DNA from: Peptoniphilus equinus
GTDB lineage: Bacteria > Bacillota > Clostridia > Tissierellales > Peptoniphilaceae
Reading direction: 5' to 3'
Length of the DNA: 64,000 nt
Assembly: GCF_027921445.1 (NCBI RefSeq)
Contig: NZ_CP115667.1
Coordinates: forward strand, 124,001 to 188,000
Numbering within the stretch: position 1 is the first letter of the stretch; the number at the start of each line of letters is the position of its first letter. The position numbers and the translations under genes were made by a program. This document shows, one piece after another, positions 26,716 to 35,203 of this stretch. Below the pieces are notes generated by a model, which was not told the DNA's origin, made no database searches, and worked only from the letters and a program-made list of their open reading frames with translations.

Positions 26716-28095
26716 ATGAAGAATAAAAAGACGGTGTGGGAGCAAATCGACAGCACGGAGTTGAACCGCATCTATGATTATGCAACAGAATATAAGCAGT
26801 TTTTAGACCGTGCAAAGACGGAACGTGAAGCGACGGCTTTTATCATCGACGCCGCCAAGACCAAAGGTTTTAAGTCCCTTGAGTGCGCCGTGGCAGATGG
26901 TGTGAAACCGGGAGATAAAATCTATCTCAACAACCATAATAAGTCTGTGGTGCTCTTTGTCGTAGGTAAGGACATAGAGTCCGGAATGAATATTGTAGGC
27001 TCTCATATTGACTCACCACGTTTAGATGTCAAGCAACAACCTCTCTATGAGGCCGGTAATATGGCCTATTTAAAGACACACTACTACGGCGGCGTCAACA
27101 AGTATCAATGGCCGACCATTCCATTGGCGATCCATGGTCTGGTCATCACCAAGGAAGGTGAACACATCAACCTTGTCATTGGTGAAAAGGACGACGATCC
27201 CGTGTTCTTTATCAACGACCTTCTACCACACCTTGGTGGAAAACAGCGGGCGAAAAAGTTAGACGAAGCCATTGAAGGCGAAAAGCTCAACGTCCTCGTG
27301 GGACACTCCAGCTTCGGTGCTGCGGATGACGAGGGTAAAGTCAAAAGTCTGGTGCTCAACTATCTCAAGACCAACTATGGGATGGAAGAAGAAGACTTTG
27401 CCGTGGCGGAGCTCGAAATTGTGCCGGCCACCCATGCTCGGGATGTCGGCTTTGACAGAGCGCTGATTGCGGCTCATGGTCATGACGACAGAGTCTGTTC
27501 CTATGCCAATTTAAAAGCTATTTTTGATGTGGACGCACCTGAGAAGACTACGGTGGCGCTCTTTGCCGATAAAGAAGAAATCGGGTCGGTGGGCAACACC
27601 GGGATGTCGGCGAACTTCTTTGAGAATGCTGTTGCCGAGCTCATTGCCGCAACAGGAGAGTACAACGACTTGAAACTTCGTCGTGCTATGGCGAACTCTA
27701 AAGTCCTGTCTGCAGATGTCACTGCCGCGATAGATCCGGACTATGCCGATGTGATGGATGACAAAAATGCCGCCGTGATGGGAGGCGGGGTCACTATTTC
27801 AAAGTATACCGGCTCTCGCGGCAAAAGCGGCTCCAATGATGCCAATGCCGAGTTTCTCCATGAGCTTCGCACCGTGTTGAACGATGCCGAGGTGATTTGG
27901 CAAACCGGGGAACTTGGCAAAGTGGACGCCGGTGGCGGCGGTACCATTGCCTATATTTTGGCACAGACCGGCGCACAAGTGGTGGATATGGGCACAGGAA
28001 TGCTCTCCATGCATGCTCCCGTGGAACTGGTCTCCATCGCCGATGCCTATATGACGTACAAAGGCTACAGTGCGTTTATGCAGCACATGAAGTAA
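26716..28095 (+). CDS. M18-family metallo-aminopeptidase
   Basis: 459-residue cytoplasmic zinc aminopeptidase of the M18 (aspartyl aminopeptidase / ApeA) family. Metal-ligand motifs in order are VGSHIDSPRLD near residue 95, ALIAAHGHDDRVC near 255, ADKEEIGSVGNTG near 285, and the C-terminal GMLSMHAPVELVS. These enzymes make dodecameric particles that remove acidic or neutral N-terminal residues from peptides. It follows the DapF-like racemase gene with an AAGGAG ribosome site, pointing to joint use in peptide and amino-acid turnover. Confidence 0.92.
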   Translation: MKNKKTVWEQIDSTELNRIYDYATEYKQFLDRAKTEREATAFIIDAAKTKGFKSLECAVADGVKPGDKIYLNNHNKSVVLFVVGKDIESGMNIVGSHIDSPRLDVKQQPLYEAGNMAYLKTHYYGGVNKYQWPTIPLAIHGLVITKEGEHINLVIGEKDDDPVFFINDLLPHLGGKQRAKKLDEAIEGEKLNVLVGHSSFGAADDEGKVKSLVLNYLKTNYGMEEEDFAVAELEIVPATHARDVGFDRALIAAHGHDDRVCSYANLKAIFDVDAPEKTTVALFADKEEIGSVGNTGMSANFFENAVAELIAATGEYNDLKLRRAMANSKVLSADVTAAIDPDYADVMDDKNAAVMGGGVTISKYTGSRGKSGSNDANAEFLHELRTVLNDAEVIWQTGELGKVDAGGGGTIAYILAQTGAQVVDMGTGMLSMHAPVELVSIADAYMTYKGYSAFMQHMK

Positions 28096-28109
28096 TTACG
28101 CAGAAATCA

Positions 28110-28133
28110 AAACCACCAGCTAAGCTGGTGGTT
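28110..28133 (+). terminator. M18 gene terminator, also possible IS200 end hairpin
   Basis: AAACCACCAGC / GCTGGTGGTTT perfect stem 14 bases past the aminopeptidase stop. A related CTGGTGGTTTTG sequence recurs near 28758-28769 beyond the transposase remnant. That suggests these are the two ends of a degenerate IS200-like element. Confidence 0.6.
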
Positions 28134-28229
28134 TGTTCTGCTCCTATAAGGGGGCTGTTACCTGTAGCACGTATCGAGCTTTGAATTTTCTTACTCGTGC
28201 ACCATTGTCCCAGTTGGTGCTGAAGCACC

Positions 28230-28653
28230 TTATTTTTTACTTTGTTTTACTTGCTGACTCGTAAACGGGTCTACAAACTCTCTTATACTTACGGTCTGCT
28301 AAATAATCTTCTTCCAGGTGGAGTTTTATATATTCTTGTATTTTCTTCGCATTTTTCCCTGCTGTATCGACATAGTATCCTCTATACCAAAAGTGTCTAT
28401 TACCATATTTGTATTTTAGGTTAGCATATCGATCAAATAATATTAAGCTACTTTTTCCTTTCAAGTATCCCATTATTGGTGATACGCTATATTTGGGAGG
28501 TACTTCTATTAACATGTGAATAGGGTCCGGACAACATTCTGCTTCTATTATTTTTATTTCTTTCCTTTCACATAATTCTCGTAATATTTTTCCATATAGT
28601 ATTTGCCTTCTATAATTTTGGTGCAAATACTACAGGGTACTTACACTACCCAT
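28230..28653 (-). pseudogene. Inactivated IS200-type Y1 transposase (tnpA)
   Basis: The central part is plainly a TnpA of the IS200 family (GYLKGKSSLILFDRYANLKY, YGNRHFWYRGYYVDT, GKNAKKIQEYI). Four kinds of damage are visible. A stop replaces an expected Trp before CKYPVVFAPK; one extra base near 28610 shifts frame between APK and YRRQ; the catalytic HUH motif reads PDPIHML instead of DHIHML (codon 28522-28524); and a one-base loss near 28290 shifts the tail out of the canonical REFVDPFT frame, which ends at 28230. The original ATG with AAGGAGG upstream is still visible. Not functional. Confidence 0.82.
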
Positions 28654-28788
28654 GCTGTATACCTCCTTGATAGTTTGTTGCCAATAACTCAACTCTTTTA
28701 TCATTGGAGGTTTTTATTGCCTGGAGCTAAAGCTTTTTATTCCTGCCCCTAGCACATCTGGTGGTTTTGTCATGATAAATCGTACAAT

Positions 28789-28829
28789 AAAAATCCCCCA
28801 ATGACATGAAATGTCATTGGGGGATTTTT
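28789..28829. terminator. Strong bidirectional terminator downstream of pepD
   Basis: A 19-base perfect stem (AAAAATCCCCCAATGACAT and its complement) with a GAA loop; T runs on both strands. It ends leftward pepD transcription and shields it from the IS remnant. Confidence 0.9.
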
Positions 28830-28833
28830 GCCA

Positions 28834-30258
28834 TTACGATGTAAATTTGGCATCGTTCAATACTTTTACAAGGGCACGATAGACGTAATCCGCTGAAGTG
28901 AGGCTGAAATGTTCCGCAGGTGAGTGAAAATTTTCGGCATTGGCACCGATGGAGATGATATCGGTAAAGCCTTTGTCGGATAAAAATCCACATTCCAATC
29001 CGGCGTGGACGGCTTCAATGCGCGGAGGCTGTCCGCTCAGCTCAGAGTAGACGGCATACATCAGATCTCTAAGAGGTGAATGGGCTTGATATTTCCACGG
29101 CGTATAGCGGCCCCAAATCGTGTAGTCCAGTCCGAATTGTGTGGCGAGAATACTCAGCATATCAGTTAAGCGGGTGAGTTTTGAATCGTAATTTGAGCGA
29201 ATATCCACGACGGTCACGATGGCATGATCCTGCATATAGACTTCGCCGAAATTTGAAGATGTATCGACAATGTTTTTAAATGTCGCACTCATTTCAAATA
29301 CGCCGTTGGGAATCGTTAAGCCGTAGTGGATAAACTCCCGCAGTGTCGTCTCGTCCACATAGGTCCCGTCGCAGTCGCAGCCTTCATAGTCGATGGTAAC
29401 CGTAGGAAACTGAACGTATTCGTTTTGAATGACAGCTTTGAAGGCATCAATCTCCCGACAGACCGTATCGTACTGCTCGGGCGGTATGAGAAGGGTACAC
29501 GAGGCACTGCGGGGGATGGCCAGACGGAATGTCCCGCCGCACAGATAGTTTAACTGTACGCCGAATGGAAGGAGGCGCTGCAATAAGCGACACAGCAAAA
29601 TATTTGCATTGCCCCGGCCGTTTCCGATATCTTCGCCGGAATGACCGCCCATCAGACCGCTTAAGGTGATGTGTAAAGGCTTTAAGGTGAGATCGCTCTT
29701 GAGGGTGTAAGGGTGAGTGGCGGTAAAGGTGATACCTCCGGCGGATGCACAGAGAATGGAGGTATCGTCACAGTGGTCGATGTTGATCAAGTGCTTCGCC
29801 GTCAGCGGTGTGGCGTCTAAATTTTCAACACCTCGGAAATCCTCTTCTTCCGCTGTCGTAAACAGTGCTTCCAATTTCGGATGGCAGAGCGTGTCGTCAG
29901 AGAGAATTGCCAAGATCATGGCCATACCCAACCCGTCGTCAGCGCCTAAGGTCGTCCGTCCGTGGGTCGATACGATATCGTCATCGACAAAATAGGTGAT
30001 GGGGTCGTTGAAAAAATCATGATCAATGCCTTCGGCTTTTTCGCAGACCATATCCGTATGAGCCTGAAGTGCAATTGGGGCAAAATTTTCGTAACCGATG
30101 GAAGCCGGTTTGGTGATAATCACATTGTTAAAGTCATCTTTTAGTGCAGACAGATCGTGAGCTTTAGCCCAATTCAATAAGTAGTCTGCAATACATTCTT
30201 CGTGATGACTTGGACGAGGGATTTTAGTAATCTCATCAAATTCCTTAAAAAAATGCAT
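28834..30258 (-). CDS. pepD: Aminoacyl-histidine dipeptidase (M20 family, PepD-like)
   Basis: 474-residue cytoplasmic zinc dipeptidase. Motifs are ITKIPRPSHHEE at the N-terminus, ALQAHTDMVCE (metal ligand His/Asp) near residue 80, TLGADDGLGMAM near 118, TTAEEEDFRG near 150, and the C-terminal AVHAGLECGFLS and SPAEHFSLTS. PepD hydrolyses Xaa-His and other dipeptides including carnosine. It lies 3 bases downstream of a TetR-type regulator in the same operon, with AAGGAG as ribosome site, and opposite two transporters, suggesting a peptide or histidine-use regulon. Confidence 0.92.
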   Translation of the reverse strand: MHFFKEFDEITKIPRPSHHEECIADYLLNWAKAHDLSALKDDFNNVIITKPASIGYENFAPIALQAHTDMVCEKAEGIDHDFFNDPITYFVDDDIVSTHGRTTLGADDGLGMAMILAILSDDTLCHPKLEALFTTAEEEDFRGVENLDATPLTAKHLINIDHCDDTSILCASAGGITFTATHPYTLKSDLTLKPLHITLSGLMGGHSGEDIGNGRGNANILLCRLLQRLLPFGVQLNYLCGGTFRLAIPRSASCTLLIPPEQYDTVCREIDAFKAVIQNEYVQFPTVTIDYEGCDCDGTYVDETTLREFIHYGLTIPNGVFEMSATFKNIVDTSSNFGEVYMQDHAIVTVVDIRSNYDSKLTRLTDMLSILATQFGLDYTIWGRYTPWKYQAHSPLRDLMYAVYSELSGQPPRIEAVHAGLECGFLSDKGFTDIISIGANAENFHSPAEHFSLTSADYVYRALVKVLNDAKFTS

Positions 30259-30261
30259 CTG

Positions 30262-30915
30262 TTACTCCTTTATAACAAGATTCAGCAGATTTTTCAGAAA
30301 ATCTAAAAACTGCGTGCAGTGGGCGTCGGTATCGATATTCTTATTCATGACGACGTCATAGAGATAGCTGGAGTGCACACGGATCACCGTGTGAATTAAA
30401 AAGTTGAGTTGTTTGCTGCTCAGATGGTATTTCTCACAAAACACTTTGGTGACTTCATAGTCTCGATTGATGATGGCGCCGGTTTTGAGCATATTCAACA
30501 CGTCCAGGTCATCAAAGCCATCCAGGGCTTCTGGATAAATCTCATAGTAGTTCGCCAAAATAGAGGGCAGGTTTTTTGAGTAGACGCCGTAAAAAATATT
30601 GAAATAGACATCAGGCTTTGAAAAAGCATACTTGTTGAAGACCTCATATACTTTAATGTAGCGCAAAACAGGATCTTTGATGTCTTTGGTCTTTTCTTTT
30701 AATTCCACCATGTACTCGTTGAGATAATCTACCGAGGCGTAGATTAACAGCTCGTCTAAATTTTGAAAATAATTGTACAGGGTTGCGCTGTTATAGCCTG
30801 AGATCTCTGCAATTTTACGAATGGTAATATTATCTAGTCCATAGTCATCAATAAGCTCTTTAGCCGATGAAATAAAGACATCCATTACTCTTTTTTCACG
30901 GATTGAAAATTTCAC
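30262..30915 (-). CDS. TetR/AcrR-family transcriptional regulator
   Basis: 217 residues with an N-terminal helix-turn-helix (DNITIRKIAEISGYNSATLYNYFQNLDELL at about 25-55, abbreviated: ITIRKIAEISGYNSATLYNY) and an all-helical ligand domain. It is divergent from the YfcC transporter gene over an 84-base gap that contains a long inverted repeat overlapping the transporter promoter. Autoregulation and control of the transporter pair are therefore likely. The ligand is unknown; a peptide or amino acid would suit the neighbours. Confidence 0.9.
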   Translation of the reverse strand: MKFSIREKRVMDVFISSAKELIDDYGLDNITIRKIAEISGYNSATLYNYFQNLDELLIYASVDYLNEYMVELKEKTKDIKDPVLRYIKVYEVFNKYAFSKPDVYFNIFYGVYSKNLPSILANYYEIYPEALDGFDDLDVLNMLKTGAIINRDYEVTKVFCEKYHLSSKQLNFLIHTVIRVHSSYLYDVVMNKNIDTDAHCTQFLDFLKNLLNLVIKE

Positions 30916-30933
30916 AATTCACCTCGCTGATAC

Positions 30934-30985
30934 TTGACAAAGACAAACTTTCTAATCATAATTATAATATAATCATGATTAGAAA
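30934..30985 (+). promoter_or_regulatory. Promoter of the YfcC gene overlapped by a TetR-type operator
   Basis: TTGACA (30934-30939), 17-base spacer, CATAAT (30957-30962). An inverted repeat TTTCTAATCAT / ATGATTAGAAA (30949-30959 and 30975-30985, 15-base centre) covers the -10 and the start point. A repressor bound here would block rightward transcription, and the same gap holds the start of the tetR gene itself. Confidence 0.7.
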
Positions 30986-30999
30986 ACAAGGAGGCAGCT

Positions 31000-32409
31000 A
31001 TGGAAAGTAAAAAGCAAAGGAAATTTAAGTTAAAAGCACCGGATGCTTTAGCATTGATTGCTATTTTAGTGGTGATTGCAGCTATCTCAACTTACATTTT
31101 ACCGACAGGAGCGTATGACCGTATTATGGATCCTGTCACGGAGAGTGAGATCGTAGACCCTAACAGTTTTCATGCTATTGAACGCAGTCCGGTGTCCCTT
31201 GCAGGAGTGCTGCAATCGATACCACGAGGGTTGAATGAATCGGCAGAAATCATCAATTTTCTATTTATCATTGGCGGTACGTTCGGTGTCTTAAAGGGCA
31301 CCGGCGCGTTGGATGCACTTTTAAAATTTGCCTTGGTCAAACTTAAAGGCAGAGAGCGGTTGGTCATTCCGGTCGTGTTGTTATTCTGGGGACTTGGCGG
31401 TGCTATCATAGGAAACTTTGAAGAGTGTCTGGCCTTTTTGCCGCTGCAGATTACCCTCTGTTTAGCTTTGGGCTTTGACTCGATTACCGGTGTGGCGCTG
31501 GGGATGCTCGGTGTCGGTGTCGGTTATATCGGTGCAATTCTCAATCCGTTTACAGTGGCGACTGCACAAAAGATAGCTGATATTGAAATGTTCAGCGGGA
31601 TGTATATGCGTGTCATTGCATTCAGTATTTTACTTATTACGACGATTGCATACGTCTATGTCTACGCCGGAAAAATTTTGAAAGACCCAACCAAGAGTTT
31701 GGTTTATGAGAGTGACAAACTGAGTCCGTATCGAGAATCCGATTTGCTAAATCAGGAAGTGGAGTTTACGGGACGACATAAGCTTGCGATTGCCACTTTT
31801 ATTTTAGGGATTGTCTTTTTGGTCTATGGCGTTATTGAATACGGTTTTTATTTGACAGAGATAGCCGGGGTATTCATGGCGGTTACCGTCCTTTGCGGTC
31901 TTGCAGGCGGCCTGAGTGTCAACGGCATTGTGGATAATTTTGTCAAAGGGGCTGAGAATCTTCTGTATCCGGCATTGTGTGTCGGCTTTGCTCGAGCTAT
32001 TACCGTCATTATGCAGGATGGTAATATCCTGGATGTCATTGTCTATTATATGTCCAGTCTCGTCATTGGGTTGCCGCTGCAGCTCAGCGCTATCGGGATG
32101 TTTATTCTTCAGTCCATCATCAATATCTTTATTCCGTCAGGCACCGGGCAGGCTGTTGTCAGTATGCCGATCATGACACCTTTAGCTGATGTCATCGGTC
32201 TCACCCGTCAAACAGCGGTTTTGGCATTCCAATTCGGTGACGGGATTACCAACCTGGTCACACCGACAGCCGGGGATTTAATGGCAGCCCTTGCCATTGG
32301 CGGCATTTCTTACGGAAAGTGGATGAAATGGCTGTGGAAGTTGCTTTTGGCATGGTATGTAATCTGTAGCCTTGTACTGGTAGTGGCTACGATGATAGGA
32401 TACGTTTAA
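31000..32409 (+). CDS. YfcC-family membrane transporter
   Basis: 469 residues with about 11-12 membrane segments of the YfcC/DcuC-like ion-transporter superfamily (ALIAILVVIAAISTYILPTG, GALDALLKFALVKLKGRE, GNFEECLAFLPL, FIPSGTGQAVVSMPIMTP). Members are thought to move amino acids, dicarboxylates or related anions across the cytoplasmic membrane. The GGAGG ribosome site is good. It is transcribed away from the tetR-pepD pair and is followed 2 bases later by an EamA exporter gene, so import and export are probably co-regulated. Confidence 0.87.
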   Translation: MESKKQRKFKLKAPDALALIAILVVIAAISTYILPTGAYDRIMDPVTESEIVDPNSFHAIERSPVSLAGVLQSIPRGLNESAEIINFLFIIGGTFGVLKGTGALDALLKFALVKLKGRERLVIPVVLLFWGLGGAIIGNFEECLAFLPLQITLCLALGFDSITGVALGMLGVGVGYIGAILNPFTVATAQKIADIEMFSGMYMRVIAFSILLITTIAYVYVYAGKILKDPTKSLVYESDKLSPYRESDLLNQEVEFTGRHKLAIATFILGIVFLVYGVIEYGFYLTEIAGVFMAVTVLCGLAGGLSVNGIVDNFVKGAENLLYPALCVGFARAITVIMQDGNILDVIVYYMSSLVIGLPLQLSAIGMFILQSIINIFIPSGTGQAVVSMPIMTPLADVIGLTRQTAVLAFQFGDGITNLVTPTAGDLMAALAIGGISYGKWMKWLWKLLLAWYVICSLVLVVATMIGYV

Positions 32410-32411
32410 GA

Positions 32412-33290
32412 TTGAGCACGAACAGAAATAACCAGGGCATTGTACATGCCGTGTTGTCCGCGATTGTATTTGGGCTTATGCCTTTAGCCACGCAAGTGTT
32501 CTATAGATGGGGGGCTAATTCCGTGAGCTCTGCCGTCTATAGAATGCTGCCGTCGGTGATTATCTTATTTTTCCTCTTACGCTTTTACTATCACATCGAT
32601 TTAAAAGTGAGTCGGGAAGAAGTGGCAGGCTTGGCATTGACCGCATTGGGATTTTCCATGACCAGTGTGACCCTCTATTCATCGTATCAATACATCAGCT
32701 CCGGCATGGCGACGACCATACATTTTGCCTACCCCATTGTCATTTTTATTGCCATGAACTGGCTGCGCCGGTATATGCCGAAGAAGACGGATATTTTTTA
32801 TATCACGTTGGTGGCTTTGGGGATTGTCTTTATTATGGATATGCGAGGCGACGGAGGGATGAACACTCAAGGCATTGCCTTTGCTGTGCTTTCGGCTTTT
32901 ACCTATTCGGCATACTCCATCTTATTGGAAGTAAAAAACTTAAAGAGCCTTCATCCGATGAAGCTGTTATTTTATATCAATGCCTTTTCTGTAGTCATCA
33001 TTCTGGTCTATAGCAGGGTGATCAATGCGCCGATTTTTTTAGGGTTTGACGGTGTGCAGTGGCTGATGCCTGTCGCGTATTCCTGTATCATTACCTTTGG
33101 AGCCAGTTATCTCTACCAAAGTGCCATTATGAAAATTGGTGCGACGAAGACGGCCATCTTGAGTACCGTAGAGCCCATTACCAGTCTTATCGTCGGCGGC
33201 GTGATCCTTCATGAACCGATGGTGTTGCGCCAAATTGTAGGGGCGGTGCTCGTGTTGACAGCGACGACAAAACTTATTATAAGAAAGTGA
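32412..33290 (+). CDS. EamA/DMT-family transporter
   Basis: 292 residues with ten predicted membrane segments in two EamA repeats (GIVHAVLSAIVFGLMPLATQ at the start; GIAFAVLSAFTYSAYSILLE for the second half; GATKTAILSTVEPITSLIVG near the end). Family members export amino acids, drugs or metabolites. The start is a TTG two bases after the YfcC stop, with no clear ribosome site, so translation probably depends on coupling. Confidence 0.87.
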   Translation: MSTNRNNQGIVHAVLSAIVFGLMPLATQVFYRWGANSVSSAVYRMLPSVIILFFLLRFYYHIDLKVSREEVAGLALTALGFSMTSVTLYSSYQYISSGMATTIHFAYPIVIFIAMNWLRRYMPKKTDIFYITLVALGIVFIMDMRGDGGMNTQGIAFAVLSAFTYSAYSILLEVKNLKSLHPMKLLFYINAFSVVIILVYSRVINAPIFLGFDGVQWLMPVAYSCIITFGASYLYQSAIMKIGATKTAILSTVEPITSLIVGGVILHEPMVLRQIVGAVLVLTATTKLIIRK

Positions 33291-33329
33291 CGCCGTCACT
33301 AGGTACCTAGTTTAGAATGTAGGCATAGT

Positions 33330-33369
33330 AAAGGCCCTGTACATGGCAAGGATCATGTACAAGGCCTTT
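33330..33369 (+). terminator. Terminator after the EamA gene
   Basis: AAAGGCCCTGTACATG / CATGTACAAGGCCTTT long stem with an 8-base loop and a T run, about 40 bases past the stop. It also faces the convergent MGMT gene. Confidence 0.8.
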
Positions 33370-33395
33370 TGTGTTTCGGCTTTCGACGAAGGCCT

Positions 33396-33866
33396 TTACA
33401 GACTTGGCAGTATTGAAAGGTGCGTCTGTTCCAAGGTGAGGAGTGCGCGTTTTTTCTCCACACCGCCGCCATAGCCAACAAGGTGTCCATTGATGCCGAT
33501 GACGCGGTGGCAAGGGACAATAATGGCGATGGGGTTGTTGTGATTGGCGCCTCCGACTGCACGGACGGCTTTTGGACGGCGGATCATTACAGCGATGTCC
33601 TTATACGAGCGGGTCTCGCCGTAGGGGATGGATAGGAGCGCTCGGTAGACGTCCTGTTGAAAGGGTGTGCCGGTGAGTGCAATGGGTACGGTAAAGCGGG
33701 TGAGTTCACCCTTAAAATATGCAGCAAGCTCGTTTTCGGCGTGTAAGAGTACCGGACTCACATCGTCCGCATCGGATGCAGCGTAGGTTAAGCCGGTGAG
33801 GACATTGTCGCTCGCTGTTAAAGTTAAAAAGCCGATGGGACTTGCTATGGTGCGACGATAGATCAT
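33396..33866 (-). CDS. ogt: Methylated-DNA--protein-cysteine methyltransferase
   Basis: 156-residue suicide DNA-repair protein that removes alkyl groups from O6-methylguanine. It has the N-terminal ribonuclease-like fold, then FQQDVYRALLSIPYGETRSY, the Arg finger region RRPKAVRAVGGANHNNP and the active-site PCHRV with Cys119. The start was chosen at the ATG with GGAGG upstream. It has no extra AdaA-like domain, so it is a stand-alone repair enzyme, convergent with the EamA gene. Confidence 0.93.
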   Translation of the reverse strand: MIYRRTIASPIGFLTLTASDNVLTGLTYAASDADDVSPVLLHAENELAAYFKGELTRFTVPIALTGTPFQQDVYRALLSIPYGETRSYKDIAVMIRRPKAVRAVGGANHNNPIAIIVPCHRVIGINGHLVGYGGGVEKKRALLTLEQTHLSILPSL

Positions 33867-33897
33867 GATGCCTCCAAAGGATAGTGATATAAAAAAG

Positions 33898-33914
33898 CGC
33901 CTCATTCAGAGGCG
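33898..33914 (-). terminator. Terminator overlapping the end of the AI-2E permease gene
   Basis: CGCCTC / GAGGCG stem flanked by A and T runs on both sides. The last codons and stop of the permease gene lie within the hairpin, so it can stop leftward transcription immediately. Confidence 0.75.
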
Positions 33915-35167
33915 TTTTTTTCTGTAGATTTAGTATACAGCGTATTCAGCTTAAAGGTCGTAAAGTCACCCAGGACGACATAGATGGTGGCGACGAGGGG
34001 GATAAAGATCCACATACCGACGACACCGCCGAGGGAACCGCCCACAATGGTGGCGAACAGAGACCACATTGGCGGGATGCCCAGTTTGTCCCCGACAATT
34101 TTCGGATAGATAATATTGCCCTGAATTTGCTGGAAGATCAGCATCATGATAAGAAAACCCAAGGCCTGTACCGGCGACTCTATGAGGATGAAGACAAAGC
34201 CCATGGCAGCGCCGATAATCGGTCCCACAATAGGGATGAGATCCGAGAAGCCAACCAACAATGAAATCATGGCGGCATACGGCATTTGTAGAACCGTCAT
34301 GCCGGCAAAGGTCATGGCACCGATGATGAGCGCATCCAAAAGTTGACCTTTGATGAAGTTATAGAAGTGAAAGTTCATCAGATCGGCAATGTGAATCAGA
34401 TATTGACCCTTTTCTTTTCCTGCAAGGGCATAAGCCATACGCTTGGACTGTTGAGACAGGCGCTCTTTATCGAGGAGAATGTAGATGGCAAAGACCAAGG
34501 ACAGTGCGCCGTTGGTCAGCCCGGAGAAGAGTGAGCCTGCGATGCCGCCTGCGGTTGCGATGGCGCCGGTAGAGAAGCTTTCGATGTCGGCGTTGCCGCT
34601 GACGAAGAAGGCCTTAATTTGTTCGAAGACGGCATCCCAGGAGAGGGTGCTGTAGTAGTCTTCCAGGGCGATCCCCATGTTTTTCGTCAAGCTGTAGCGC
34701 TTTAAGACGTCCGCCACGTAGGCGACGAAGATCGGCACTTGCTCCTGCAATGACGTAAAGGAGGTGATCAGCTGCGGAATGATCATGGAGGTCATGATCA
34801 CCACGATGATAATAAAGAGAATGATGGACAGCAGCAGAGCAAAAAGGCGAGAGGCCTTTCGGACAAAAGGTATTGGCGCCTTATCAAAAACTTTTTTCTC
34901 AAAGAAATTCATCGGCAGCTTCAGCACAAAGGCAATGGCCGCGCCGATAAAAAACGGTGACAAAACGCCCATTATATACGCCGTGGCTTTTTGCACCGTG
35001 GAGAATTTTAAGAAGAAGAAGTAGAGAAGAATGCCGCCAAAGACAATTTGGGCAAGCTTCTTCAAGGAATAATTGACATTGGCTTTATAGTTGGTATCGG
35101 GCTTTTTTTTATCCTCGTCGACCAGGCGAGTTAAATCAAAAGTTTTATCTTTGTTTTCGTTAGACAT
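33902..35167 (-). CDS. AI-2E (PerM/YdbI-type) family membrane protein
   Basis: 421 residues: a charged cytoplasmic N-terminus, two membrane segments, a periplasmic-side helical stretch, and a C-terminal group with the family hallmark GFSDLIPIVGPIIG near residue 310. The family includes quorum-signal and Na+(Li+)/H+ exporters, so the substrate is open. The ribosome site is AAGGAA. A LURP-one-like gene lies 36 bases upstream in the same direction and may be cotranscribed. Confidence 0.88.
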   Translation of the reverse strand: MSNENKDKTFDLTRLVDEDKKKPDTNYKANVNYSLKKLAQIVFGGILLYFFFLKFSTVQKATAYIMGVLSPFFIGAAIAFVLKLPMNFFEKKVFDKAPIPFVRKASRLFALLLSIILFIIIVVIMTSMIIPQLITSFTSLQEQVPIFVAYVADVLKRYSLTKNMGIALEDYYSTLSWDAVFEQIKAFFVSGNADIESFSTGAIATAGGIAGSLFSGLTNGALSLVFAIYILLDKERLSQQSKRMAYALAGKEKGQYLIHIADLMNFHFYNFIKGQLLDALIIGAMTFAGMTVLQMPYAAMISLLVGFSDLIPIVGPIIGAAMGFVFILIESPVQALGFLIMMLIFQQIQGNIIYPKIVGDKLGIPPMWSLFATIVGGSLGGVVGMWIFIPLVATIYVVLGDFTTFKLNTLYTKSTEKNASE

Positions 35168-35203
35168 ATCATTTCCTTAAGGTTATCAAGTTGTAAGCGA
35201 ACC

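Larger units (their letters stand above)
28110..28770 (-). mobile_element. Degenerate IS200/IS605-family element (IS200 type, tnpA only)
   Basis: Contains a decayed Y1 transposase gene and no tnpB. Its outer limits are inferred from the CACCAGC / GCTGGTGG hairpin at the left and a related CTGGTGG sequence at the right. Non-coding segments of about 100 bases lie on both sides of the transposase, as in intact IS200 elements. It is inserted between the convergent M18 and pepD genes, where it disrupts nothing visible. Confidence 0.6.
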
